A stretch of 64,000 bases of DNA. It comes from an uncultured Roseivirga sp. (lineage in GTDB: Bacteria; Bacteroidota; Bacteroidia; Cytophagales; Cyclobacteriaceae). The stretch covers positions 31,386 to 95,385 of the forward strand of contig CANLOY010000012.1 of the NCBI GenBank assembly GCA_947493005.1, given 5' to 3'. The position numbers and the translations under genes are program-made. Each line of letters starts with the position of its first letter. Position 1 is the first letter of the stretch. The notes beneath the pieces were generated by a model. That model worked only from the letters and a program-made list of their open reading frames with translations, searched no databases and was not told the origin of the DNA. This document shows, one piece after another, positions 45,833-53,980 of this stretch.

Positions 45833-46828
45833 ATGAAAAGTATAAAAGTTATTCAAATTGGCATGGGACCCTTAGGAGTGAAAATTGCCGAATTTATTTC
45901 ACAAAGAAAGGGGCTTGAAACTGTGGGAGCAGTGGATAAAAGTGCTGATTTAATTGGTAAAAGGCTATCCGAGCTCAACGATAAGTTGAGTAATGAAATC
46001 GTAATATCAGGTGAGCTTTCAAGTGTTGTTGAAAGGTCGAACCCCGATGTGGCTTTGCTAACAACGGTTTCGGATATGGTCAGAGTTACTCCTCAGATAA
46101 TGGAGATTGCTGATATGGGCATTCCTGTTGTATCGACTTGCGAAGAACTGAGTTATCCTTGGGATTGTGCACCAGAGCTGGCTGAAAGGATAAATAAAGC
46201 AGCAGGAAAAACGAATGTAGCTGTTGTAGGTACAGGGGTGAATCCAGGCTTTTTAATGGATTCTTTGCCTACCTTTTTAACCTCAGTTTGTCAGGATGTT
46301 CAAAGTATATCTATAAATAGGTTTCAGAATGCTGCATTCAGGCGCTTGCCGTTTCAGCAAAAAATTGGTGCAGGTTTGAGCCTTGAAGACTTTGAAATCA
46401 AGAAGAGAAAAGGAACCCTCAGGCATGTAGGATTGACAGAATCGATGCAGTTCATAGCTTCAAAGCTCGGTTGGGAACTGGATGCAACTGAAGATATCAT
46501 TTCACCAGTAATAGCTCAAGAGGATATAGTTACAGAAAGCATGAATATAGAGAGGGGAAATGCTATGGGAGTATGCCAGGTAGGCAAAGGCTGGGTAAAC
46601 GGAGAGCAAAAGATAACATTGACATTTCAGGCAGCCGTTGGAGAACCGGAATCTTACGATGAGGTTTTGGTAAAAGGATATCCTAATATCAGTTCTAAGA
46701 TTGAAGGAGGAATAAATGGAGATGTGGCAACTTGTGCCATTACAATAAATGCTGTAGGTCAGATACTGAAAGCAAAACCAGGGTTGAGAACAATGGGAGA
46801 TTTGCCACTGACTTGCTATTTTGAATAA
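45833..46828 (+). CDS. 2,4-diaminopentanoate dehydrogenase / native amine dehydrogenase-like NAD(P) enzyme
   Basis: 331 residues from ATG 45833 (an in-frame GTG-type start at 45797 is less likely). N-terminal Rossmann motif KVIQIGMGPLGVKIAEF (5-21), then DapB-like DSLPTFLTSVCQDVQS and GVNPGFLMDS. The STCEELSYPW segment (101-110) holds the paired glutamates that correspond to the catalytic Glu region in this family. Relatives oxidatively deaminate 2,4-diaminopentanoate (ornithine catabolism) or reduce ketones with ammonia (native amine dehydrogenases). The true substrate here is unknown; the two following hydrolases suggest an amino-acid or amine. Confidence 0.75.
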   Translation: MKSIKVIQIGMGPLGVKIAEFISQRKGLETVGAVDKSADLIGKRLSELNDKLSNEIVISGELSSVVERSNPDVALLTTVSDMVRVTPQIMEIADMGIPVVSTCEELSYPWDCAPELAERINKAAGKTNVAVVGTGVNPGFLMDSLPTFLTSVCQDVQSISINRFQNAAFRRLPFQQKIGAGLSLEDFEIKKRKGTLRHVGLTESMQFIASKLGWELDATEDIISPVIAQEDIVTESMNIERGNAMGVCQVGKGWVNGEQKITLTFQAAVGEPESYDEVLVKGYPNISSKIEGGINGDVATCAITINAVGQILKAKPGLRTMGDLPLTCYFE

Positions 46829-46843
46829 CCAATTGCTTAAAAT

Positions 46844-48088
46844 ATGAAGAGAGTCATTTTTTACTTTTTATTAGTTGGCGTTACCGCTTGCGATTATTCA
46901 AAACAAAAGACGGGTGCGACTACATATGATTTTCCGAGCCCGGTTGATACATCAACAAAGCCTATAGAAGTTCAACAGAAGCAGGTTTTTGATTTAGGAA
47001 ATGGAGTGTTTCTTAGTAATGATTTTCTCTCGGCAAGACTTAATGATGTCAAAGGGAAGAATGACTCTTCTGCAATTCTTAATATAGTTTCAGAAAACTA
47101 CCCTGTTAACAATAGTCCATGGTATGCTTTTCAAGCTTGGTCTTCTGAACCTAGAAAAATGTATCTGGAACTACAGTATAAAGAAGCAACTCACAGGTAT
47201 CCACCTAAGATTAGCTATGATGGTAAAAATTGGGATGAATTAGGAAGTGATCGAATACTTTTTGACGATGATAGTGTAAATGTGACACTCCTTATCGATC
47301 TCAATAAAGATACACTCTGGGTGGCCGCTCAGGAGTTATATAACTCCGAACAGGTGAGAGATTGGTCGGAAGAGGTTGCTTTAAGTGATTTTGTGAAGTC
47401 TGGCAAAGCAGGGGAGAGCAAAGAAGGACGCGATTTGATCTACCTGGATATAGGTACTAATTCTAATGAGGATAAGGACCTTATTGTAATTTTGAGTAGG
47501 CAGCACCCACCTGAAGTGACTGGTTTTTTTGCCATGCAGGCATTTGTTGAAGGTATTGTTGAGAGTTCATTATTGACAAATTTCCTGAAAAAGTATAGAG
47601 TATTAGTTTACCCTTTACTCAACCCCGATGGAGTTGATATGGGGCACTGGAGACATAATGCCGGAGGAGTAGACCTGAACAGGGACTGGGCGTATTATAA
47701 ACAACCAGAGACAAGAGCCATAGCTGATCATATTGTAAAAACTCTGAATGAGTCTGGAGGAAGGGTGCTTCTAGGGTTAGACTTTCATTCAACTTACAAC
47801 GATGTTTTTTATACTCAGGATAAGAAAGAACAGGTAACACCTACAACACCATGGTTTCGCGAACAATGGTTTGAAGCGTTAGAAGCAAGAATTCCTGGAT
47901 ATAAAGTGAACGAAAAACCAAAGGGGTTGGCAACACCTGTAACTAAGGGGTGGTTTTATTCGCAGTTTGGAGCGGAAGGTATGACCTACGAGATTGGAGA
48001 TAAGACACCAAGGGATACAATTCAATTAATTGGTAGGATAACCTCAGAAGAAATGATGAAGATAATAATGGCCAATATAAAAGATTAG
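46844..48088 (+). CDS. M14-family zinc carboxypeptidase lipoprotein
   Basis: 414 residues; lipobox ITVTAC-like GVTAC (Cys16). The first 180 residues are a beta-rich N-terminal domain as in cytosolic-carboxypeptidase-like M14 proteins; the catalytic domain follows: HPPE with His222 and Glu225 (zinc ligands), NPDGVDMGHWRHNAGGVDLN with the substrate Asn280-Arg281 (LNRDW), DFHS with His316 (third zinc ligand), and the general base Glu in MTYEIGD. All key residues are present. It cleaves C-terminal residues in the envelope. 15 nt after the dehydrogenase gene and 0 nt before the D-aminoacylase gene: one operon. Confidence 0.87.
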   Translation: MKRVIFYFLLVGVTACDYSKQKTGATTYDFPSPVDTSTKPIEVQQKQVFDLGNGVFLSNDFLSARLNDVKGKNDSSAILNIVSENYPVNNSPWYAFQAWSSEPRKMYLELQYKEATHRYPPKISYDGKNWDELGSDRILFDDDSVNVTLLIDLNKDTLWVAAQELYNSEQVRDWSEEVALSDFVKSGKAGESKEGRDLIYLDIGTNSNEDKDLIVILSRQHPPEVTGFFAMQAFVEGIVESSLLTNFLKKYRVLVYPLLNPDGVDMGHWRHNAGGVDLNRDWAYYKQPETRAIADHIVKTLNESGGRVLLGLDFHSTYNDVFYTQDKKEQVTPTTPWFREQWFEALEARIPGYKVNEKPKGLATPVTKGWFYSQFGAEGMTYEIGDKTPRDTIQLIGRITSEEMMKIIMANIKD

Positions 48089-49648
48089 ATGATACGGAGA
48101 TTGGGCTTACTTTTCATTTTGATACTATCTGGGGTTAGCTGTACGCCAGACAGTATTGATGCAGATTTCTTAATTAAAGGGGGAACCATTATAGATGGAA
48201 GTGGAGCTGAGTCCATTGTTGCAGATCTGGCTATTAAAGATGACAGGATTGTATTCATTGGAAATTCAGATTCAATCACTATCAATGCACAAACAACTGT
48301 TAATGCCAAAGGTAAAATAGTGTCACCAGGCTTCATCGATCCACACACTCACAGTCTTGGAGATTTAAAAAATGAGAATTCAAGTGCCAACCTTAATTAC
48401 CTTACTCAAGGAGTTACTACTGTGGTTAATGGCAATGATGGTGAAGGACCTTATGAGGTTACGAAAATATCCAGCCAGTTAATGGGACAAGGTATTGGAA
48501 CCAATACAGCTTTTTTTGTTGGCCATAATACGGTTCGTAGTGCTGTTTTAGGTGCAGATAATATTGCCCCAGATACGAATCAACTGGAAGAAATGAAACG
48601 GCTGGTAAAGCAGGGAATGGAGGAAGGGGCATTAGGCTTTTCCACCGGACTTTATTATGCTCCTGGAAGTTATTCAAAAACAGATGAGGTAGTAGAACTT
48701 GCCAAAGTTATCGCACCGTTTTCAGGTATTTATGATAGTCATATAAGAGATGAGAGTACCTATAATATAGGGTTGATAGCTGCAGTGGAGGAAACCATAG
48801 AGATTGGAAGAAAGAGCGGAGTACCCATACATTTTGCCCATATCAAAGCACTTGGTGTAGATGTCTGGAAGAGAAGTGATGAAATTATAGAATTAATAGA
48901 GGAAGCTCAGCAAACAGGGTTAACCATTACTGCCGATCAATATCCATGGCGTGCATCTGGAACTCATCTGGAAAACGCATTGATAGATCGCTGGGTAATG
49001 GCTGGAGGAGAGGATAAATATTATGATCGATTACAGGACAAAAGACTCTTGCCGAGAATTAAAGAAGAGATTGAGGAAAACTTAAGAAAAAGAGGAGGCG
49101 CGGAATCTATATTAATAACGGCTGATGCGAGGAATGAGGAGTGGATAGGTAAGAATCTGGCTCAGTTATCTCAACTTATGCAAAAACCTGTTATTGAGGT
49201 TATCCTGGAGATCGCAAGAAGTGGAGGAGCGAGAATAGCATCATTCAATATGAACCCGTATGATTTGGAGAATTTCATGACACGTCCATGGGTTATGACC
49301 AGCTCTGATGGAACAAAAGGACATCCCAGAAAATTTGCGAGCTATCCTGAGAAATATAAGAAGTATGTAATTGAAAAGCATTTGCTATCTGTGGAATCCT
49401 TTGTTCATAAATCAAGTGGAGGTGTGGCGAAAATTTTTGGAATAGAGCAACGAGGAGAGTTGAAACAAGGGTATTATGCAGATGTGATTATTATAAACCC
49501 GAAACGATTTACCCCAAAAGCCGATTTCTCAAAGCCAGATGTACTAAGTGAAGGAGTTGAGTTTGTTTGGGTTAATGGTAAACTGGTTATAGAAAACAGT
49601 AATTATAATAATCGACTTGAAGGCAAGGTGCTATTGAAGGGGCAATAG
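48089..49648 (+). CDS. N-acyl-D-amino-acid deacylase (D-aminoacylase) lipoprotein
   Basis: 519 residues with lipobox LSGVSC (Cys18). Amidohydrolase superfamily, D-aminoacylase subgroup: DFLIKGGTIIDGSG, the metal-binding DPHTH (His86, His88), IRDE with metal-bridging region, HIKALG and the last Asp in SSDGTKGHP. Products of this family release D-amino acids from N-acyl forms or dipeptides. Being a lipoprotein it would act in the envelope, on peptides or N-acyl-amino acids taken up by the SusCD pair or formed by the M14 carboxypeptidase. Adjacent, no gap, to the M14 gene. Confidence 0.87.
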   Translation: MIRRLGLLFILILSGVSCTPDSIDADFLIKGGTIIDGSGAESIVADLAIKDDRIVFIGNSDSITINAQTTVNAKGKIVSPGFIDPHTHSLGDLKNENSSANLNYLTQGVTTVVNGNDGEGPYEVTKISSQLMGQGIGTNTAFFVGHNTVRSAVLGADNIAPDTNQLEEMKRLVKQGMEEGALGFSTGLYYAPGSYSKTDEVVELAKVIAPFSGIYDSHIRDESTYNIGLIAAVEETIEIGRKSGVPIHFAHIKALGVDVWKRSDEIIELIEEAQQTGLTITADQYPWRASGTHLENALIDRWVMAGGEDKYYDRLQDKRLLPRIKEEIEENLRKRGGAESILITADARNEEWIGKNLAQLSQLMQKPVIEVILEIARSGGARIASFNMNPYDLENFMTRPWVMTSSDGTKGHPRKFASYPEKYKKYVIEKHLLSVESFVHKSSGGVAKIFGIEQRGELKQGYYADVIIINPKRFTPKADFSKPDVLSEGVEFVWVNGKLVIENSNYNNRLEGKVLLKGQ

Positions 49649-49715
49649 CTGTTTGTATAGAGTTCTCCCCACATCCGATATTTTCATTATTTTTCCAGTC
49701 TAAACGCTCTGAACA

Positions 49716-51161
49716 ATGACGCAGTTAAACAGGCCAGATGATGGTGAAGAAGGTAAATTAAGAAGGTGGGTAGCAAACCTTCAGTTAGAAAGCTGGCAAC
49801 TGGAATTACTTATTACTGGTTTCTCCATTTTTCTGTTAGCTACAAGTATTGATCAGTATGAAGTTTTTAAGAGCTCCTTTAGGTTTAACAAACTAGTTGT
49901 TACTGCTAATGCAAACTCCATATTTATAGCTGCTGGTGTTTTTATTGTAAACACCATTCCATTAGCACTCAAGTTCTTTCTTATTAGCCTTTTGATACAT
50001 TTGCTCTTAAGAGGTTTCTGGATAGGAATTGTCGGATTGAGTTCGGTATCAAATGAGATTGACTTTACCAAAATGAAGCTTCAGGGGCCTTTTAAGAAGG
50101 GGATCCCAAAAAGAGTAAAAAGCCTAGACGACCTGATTTTCTACCTGGATCAGGTGTCAAGTGTCATTTTCGCCTATACGTTTTTACTGGCCTTTTCAAT
50201 TCTCTCAGTAGTAATTGTAGCTTCATTTTTGTTCTCTACTATAGGCATAAGTGGCTATTTACAAACACTCATATCTAACCCGGCCACTATAGCAGTCCTT
50301 TCCTTGATCTTTATCTTTGTTTTTATAGTGTTGTTTTTGGCCGCGTTAGTTTTCTTTTTGGATACCATCTTATTCAGTGCTTTTAAAAAATCGAAATGGT
50401 TCTCTGTTATCTATTATCCTATTTACAGGTTCTATTCTATAGTGTCATTGTCCTTTGTATACCGAAGTATTTACTACCATTTGATTACTAACTTCAAAAG
50501 AAAACAAATTGTAAGTGTTTCCTTGATTTTGCTTGGCGTACTCTTTGTTTCTTATAGAATAAATGCTTGGGACACCTATACTTTCTATCCAGAAACCATC
50601 AGTGAAAATGAGTATATCATTCAGAAAGGGCATTACGATGACGAAAGAAGGGGAGGTTATATTAAGCACGCCAGCATTCCTTCTAAGTTTGTTGATAATA
50701 ACTTTTTGGAGTTGTTCATAAGGTATTCTCCAAGTAAAAATGGCGTTCTGGAGTTCCTTTGCCCTGAATCGAAAGGCCTAGAGCGAGACCCTTCATTTTT
50801 AGATGGTATGCGCGCAGGTATGGAGTCTGCCAGGGATACTACCAAATCCATTGAAGAGCTTCTGGGAACCGATAGCGATTATGATGAGCTGGTAAAGGCC
50901 TCGATTGACTGTATAAGTCAAATCTATAATGTCTATATAGATGACGTACTTGTTGAAAATCCAGAGCTCTTTTTTACTACTCATGAAAACAAGGGTGAAA
51001 AAGGTTTTGAAGTAGTTATCGATATTGAAGACTTGCCTAGGGGTAGACATGTGCTTTCCATTGATCATCTAGTATTCAAAGGAAGTCCTTTCAATAATAC
51101 CATAGTAGCCGAAAAACTCAGTATGAGTAAGTTTGTTAAAATCTCATTCTGGAAAGAGTAG
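49716..51161 (+). CDS. Polytopic membrane protein of unknown function
   Basis: 481 residues. I do not recognise the family. About six transmembrane segments in the first 285 residues (for example LLITGFSIFLLATSI, FIVNTIPLALKFFLISLLIH, FAYTFLLAFSILSVVIVASF, AVLSLIFIFVFIVLFLAALV, and QIVSVSLILLGVLFVSY), then a soluble C-terminal domain (about 290-481) with ordinary strand content and two isolated Cys. No catalytic motif is visible. It follows the D-aminoacylase by 67 nt on the same strand; a functional link is not shown. Confidence 0.65.
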   Translation: MTQLNRPDDGEEGKLRRWVANLQLESWQLELLITGFSIFLLATSIDQYEVFKSSFRFNKLVVTANANSIFIAAGVFIVNTIPLALKFFLISLLIHLLLRGFWIGIVGLSSVSNEIDFTKMKLQGPFKKGIPKRVKSLDDLIFYLDQVSSVIFAYTFLLAFSILSVVIVASFLFSTIGISGYLQTLISNPATIAVLSLIFIFVFIVLFLAALVFFLDTILFSAFKKSKWFSVIYYPIYRFYSIVSLSFVYRSIYYHLITNFKRKQIVSVSLILLGVLFVSYRINAWDTYTFYPETISENEYIIQKGHYDDERRGGYIKHASIPSKFVDNNFLELFIRYSPSKNGVLEFLCPESKGLERDPSFLDGMRAGMESARDTTKSIEELLGTDSDYDELVKASIDCISQIYNVYIDDVLVENPELFFTTHENKGEKGFEVVIDIEDLPRGRHVLSIDHLVFKGSPFNNTIVAEKLSMSKFVKISFWKE

Positions 51162-51264
51162 TCGATACTTCACATCCAGCTTCAATGTTTATGACGTTTT
51201 GTATTATCAAAGCTGCTTTGTAAAAACAGCTAGTACATTTCATTATGAATAATTTGAAAATCAC

Positions 51265-51297
51265 TTGACTCTTACGTAACGTTAGCCACTTTCTTTG
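51265..51297 (+). promoter_or_regulatory. MerR-type promoter/operator
   Basis: TTGACT at 51265-51270, then a 15-bp dyad CTTACGTAACGTTAG at 51271-51285 (arms CTTACGT/ACGTTAG, one mismatch), then TTTCTTTG at 51290-51297. The dyad sits between the -35/-33 and -7 elements, as MerR regulators require. The ATG follows only 6 nt after the box. Confidence 0.6.
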
Positions 51298-51303
51298 TTT
51301 CAA

Positions 51304-52077
51304 ATGGAAAATGGCAATCACTCATATTCAGTAAAAGAACTTTCCAAACTGGCTGGGGTTAGTGTGAGGACACTACATCACTACGATGAGATCGGTTTAC
51401 TAAGCCCTGCATACAGGTCAGAAAAAGGATATCGCTTTTATGAGAGACCTGAGTTATTCAGGCTTCAGCAGATTATGTTCTATAAAACGCTGGGCTATGA
51501 ATTGGCGGAGATCAAAAACATATTGGATGATAACGGTTTTGACTTGGTGAAATCATTGCGTTTTCAAAGAAAACAGCTGATGAAAAAGCAGGCGAATCTT
51601 GAGGAATTGATTGCCACCATTGAGAAAACTATTCATGAAATTAAAAGTCAAGAAGGTATGATTACAGACAAAGAAATGTACGAAGGGTTCTCAAAAGAAG
51701 AGGCTAACCAAATGAGAATGGAAGCTACCGAAAGGTGGGGAGATGAGGTGTCTCAAGTTGAGCAGCGAATTAAGGAAATGGGTAAAAAAGAATGGAGTGA
51801 AACTAAACAGGAAGCCGAAGAAATTAACTTATGGCTGTCTAATCTAATCCATAAGCCCGTTACGGATATTGAAGTGCAGAAGGTAATAATGATGCACTTT
51901 GAGCATATCAGTAAGTTTTACGATGTGTCGGAAGTACGTTATAGAGGCCTTGCTGATATGTATGTTGCAGATGAACGTTTTAAGGCACACTACGACAAGG
52001 TGAAGCCAGGCCTTGCTGAATTCCTCAACAAAGGAATGCATCAGTTTTGTGACAATGGAATGAAGGTAATAGGTTAG
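51304..52077 (+). CDS. MerR-family regulator with TipAS-like C-terminal domain
   Basis: 257 residues from ATG 51304 (TTG at 51295 is inside the promoter). N-terminal winged helix MerR domain: SVKELSKLAGVSVRTLHHYD then EIGLLSPAYRSEKGYRFYER, and the coiled dimerisation helix to about 110. The C-terminal half (MYEGFSKEEANQMRMEATE, GDEVSQVEQRIKEMGKKEW, ISKFYDVSEVRYRGLADMYV) resembles TipAS, a drug-binding domain of thiopeptide and multidrug sensors. Autoregulated through the dyad above, by analogy. No efflux gene is adjacent. Convergent with oxyR after 3 nt. Confidence 0.88.
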   Translation: MENGNHSYSVKELSKLAGVSVRTLHHYDEIGLLSPAYRSEKGYRFYERPELFRLQQIMFYKTLGYELAEIKNILDDNGFDLVKSLRFQRKQLMKKQANLEELIATIEKTIHEIKSQEGMITDKEMYEGFSKEEANQMRMEATERWGDEVSQVEQRIKEMGKKEWSETKQEAEEINLWLSNLIHKPVTDIEVQKVIMMHFEHISKFYDVSEVRYRGLADMYVADERFKAHYDKVKPGLAEFLNKGMHQFCDNGMKVIG

Positions 52078-52080
52078 CTA

Positions 52081-53013
52081 CTACCTCCATTTGATTCTAT
52101 TAAATGTTTTGGCCTTACTGAAACGCTCAGGAATGTTCTTATGAATAGCATTTCGCAGATGTTCCAGTATGGCCTCTTTATTATAACTCTGATGAACTAC
52201 CAGACTTATTTCTCTTGTAGGTTCGGGTTTTTCAAAACGCTTAATACGTTTGTCTTGAGTTAACGTGTCATTTACAGACAGTTCGGGAACAAGTGTATAG
52301 CCCATATGATTTTTCACCAGATTCTTAAGCGTTTCTATGGAGCCACTTTCATAGCTCAGATTGTTGTTTTGTGCACTTCTTCTTTGGCTACAAATGGTCA
52401 ATACTTGGTTTCTAAGACAATGTCCTTGATTAAGAAGCCAAAGCCCTTTTTCTGGAAGGTCTGTAGGTTTCACATTGTCTTTTACGTAAAGAGGATGCTG
52501 TTCAGCCGTATAGACTAGAAAAGGTTCGTGGTACAATGGGATTTCTCTTAGACTATTCTCTTCCAAAGGCGTTGCCAGAATGCCAATATCGAGTAAATCA
52601 TTTTTTATGTCCTGAATAATTTGTTCTGATTCAATTTCACGAATGATCAGTTCAATGTTAGGGTTCTCATCAGTAAAGCTTTTGAGGAACCTTGGCATAA
52701 GGTAGGGAGCTACCGTAGGAATAACACCAATACGGAATGTTCCACTCAAATCATCCTTTTCAGTATTTACAAAAGTCTTCAAAGCATTAACTTCTCTAAG
52801 TATTTGCCTGGCCTTTTCAATGATAGCCGTGCCGGCTTTTGTAGGTTCAATGGGTTGCTTGGTTCTGTCAAAAATCTGCGTTCCCATTTCGTTTTCCAGC
52901 TTTTGTATCTGAAGCGTAAGTGTTGGTTGAGTGACAAAGCAGCTCTCTGCAGCATTTACAAAATGCCTGTGCGTATCCAGCGCTATAATGTACTCTAATT
53001 GTTGTAATGTCAT
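52081..53013 (-). CDS. oxyR: Hydrogen peroxide sensor OxyR (LysR family)
   Basis: 310 residues from the ATG at 53013; the longer frame to 53103 would pass into the divergent dps gene's leader. N-terminal winged helix TLQQLEYIIALDTHRHFVNA and TQPTLTLQIQKLENEMGTQ. The redox pair is at Cys199 and Cys208 in GHCLRNQVLTIC, the same numbering as in E. coli OxyR, so it should form the peroxide-induced disulfide. Divergent from dps, a classic OxyR target. A TATTGAT-AAA-ATCAATA dyad overlaps its start codon. Confidence 0.93.
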   Translation of the reverse strand: MTLQQLEYIIALDTHRHFVNAAESCFVTQPTLTLQIQKLENEMGTQIFDRTKQPIEPTKAGTAIIEKARQILREVNALKTFVNTEKDDLSGTFRIGVIPTVAPYLMPRFLKSFTDENPNIELIIREIESEQIIQDIKNDLLDIGILATPLEENSLREIPLYHEPFLVYTAEQHPLYVKDNVKPTDLPEKGLWLLNQGHCLRNQVLTICSQRRSAQNNNLSYESGSIETLKNLVKNHMGYTLVPELSVNDTLTQDKRIKRFEKPEPTREISLVVHQSYNKEAILEHLRNAIHKNIPERFSKAKTFNRIKWR

Positions 53014-53029
53014 ATTGATAAAATCAATA
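53013..53029. promoter_or_regulatory. LysR-type dyad between oxyR and dps
   Basis: TATTGAT-AAA-ATCAATA, perfect 7-bp arms, the first base overlapping the oxyR ATG. It is a candidate OxyR autoregulatory site; the T-N11-A form is typical of LysR boxes. Confidence 0.5.
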
Positions 53030-53105
53030 ATAAATCTAGGAACATAAATTCGATTAATAAAGTTATTTGTGTGTAAATCATTTGAAACAAAAGAATTCGT
53101 CAATT

Positions 53106-53558
53106 ATGGAAACTTCAACGCAGAATCAGGTAGTAGAAAAATTAAATCAGTTGTTAATCAATTATCAGGTGCATTATCAAAATCTGAGGCTTTTTCACTG
53201 GAATGTAAAGGGACCTTTCTTTTTTGTGCTTCATGAGAAATTCGAAGAGCTTTACAATGAAGCATCGGATAAAATAGATGAAATTGCAGAGCGCGTGCTT
53301 GCATTAGATGGAGTGCCAAAGGGATCATTAAAGAACATTCTTACAAATGCGAATGTTGAATCTCATGAAGAGGTATTGGATGCAAATGCAATGGTAGAAG
53401 CAATTGTATCGGCCAATAGCATCATTGTTGGGAACTTGAGTGAGCTTTTAGGTGCTGCAGAAGTCGAAGGTGATGAAGGAACGCTGGATGTATTCACTGG
53501 ATATATTCAGGAGATACAGAAACAAAACTGGATGTTGAAATCTTTTTTAAATAAGTAA
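53106..53558 (+). CDS. dps: Dps-family ferritin-like DNA-protection protein
   Basis: 150 residues from ATG 53106. Ferroxidase residues at subunit interfaces match Dps with the usual numbering offset: His31 and His43 (LFHWNVKGPFFFVLHEKF), Asp58 and Glu62 (KIDEIAERV). The protein stores Fe and uses hydrogen peroxide as oxidant, protecting DNA. It lacks the long basic N-terminal tail that makes E. coli Dps bind DNA, so storage may be its main role. Divergent from oxyR; the acyl-CoA thioesterase follows after 3 nt. Confidence 0.94.
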   Translation: METSTQNQVVEKLNQLLINYQVHYQNLRLFHWNVKGPFFFVLHEKFEELYNEASDKIDEIAERVLALDGVPKGSLKNILTNANVESHEEVLDANAMVEAIVSANSIIVGNLSELLGAAEVEGDEGTLDVFTGYIQEIQKQNWMLKSFLNK

Positions 53559-53561
53559 TAT

Positions 53562-53945
53562 ATGAACTTTCACACGCGTAAATGGGTAAAGCCTGAAGAT
53601 CTTAACCCAAATGGGACACTTTTTGGTGGTAGGTTATTGGAATGGATAGATGAGGAGGCAGCACTATATACAATTGTTCAATTGGAGAACCGTCATATTG
53701 TAACCAAGTTCATGTCTGAGATTAATTTCATCAATGCACCTGTTCAAGGTGATATTATTGAAATTGGTATTGAGGCTACAGCTTTTGGCAGAACTTCTAT
53801 TACTATGAGATGTGAGGTGCGAAACAAGCTTACCAGAGAGGAGATACTGAGTATTGATAGGATAATAATGGTAAATCTTGGGCCAGATGGTAAGCCAAGC
53901 CCTCATGGTAAGACGGAAATAGAGTATGTTAAAAACAGATTATAG
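53562..53945 (+). CDS. Acyl-CoA thioesterase (hotdog fold, YciA/ACOT-like)
   Basis: 127 residues. Hotdog motif: DLNPNGTLFGGRLLEWIDEE (13-32) with the N-x-x-G-T-L-F-G-G and the Asp/Glu of the catalytic dyad, the beta strand KFMSEINFINAPVQGDIIE and SITMRCEVRNKLTREEI. It hydrolyses acyl-CoA to acid and CoA; chain preference unknown. The ATG is 3 nt after the dps stop, so peroxide-responsive co-transcription with dps is expected. A terminator follows. No membrane segment; cytoplasmic. Confidence 0.88.
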   Translation: MNFHTRKWVKPEDLNPNGTLFGGRLLEWIDEEAALYTIVQLENRHIVTKFMSEINFINAPVQGDIIEIGIEATAFGRTSITMRCEVRNKLTREEILSIDRIIMVNLGPDGKPSPHGKTEIEYVKNRL

Positions 53946-53948
53946 ATT

Positions 53949-53970
53949 AAAGGGGCATTCAAGCCCTTTT
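53949..53970 (+). terminator. Terminator after the thioesterase gene
   Basis: AAAGGGGC/GCCCTTTT stem with one G-T pair and a 6-nt loop, then TTT. The convergent histidine-kinase gene ends 10 nt further. Confidence 0.75.
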
Positions 53971-53980
53971 TTTATAAGTC

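Noticed and set aside
53014..53103. Extended N-terminus of oxyR to 53103
   Set aside because: It would cover the oxyR-dps intergenic region and its dyad, and adds residues not found in the LysR family.
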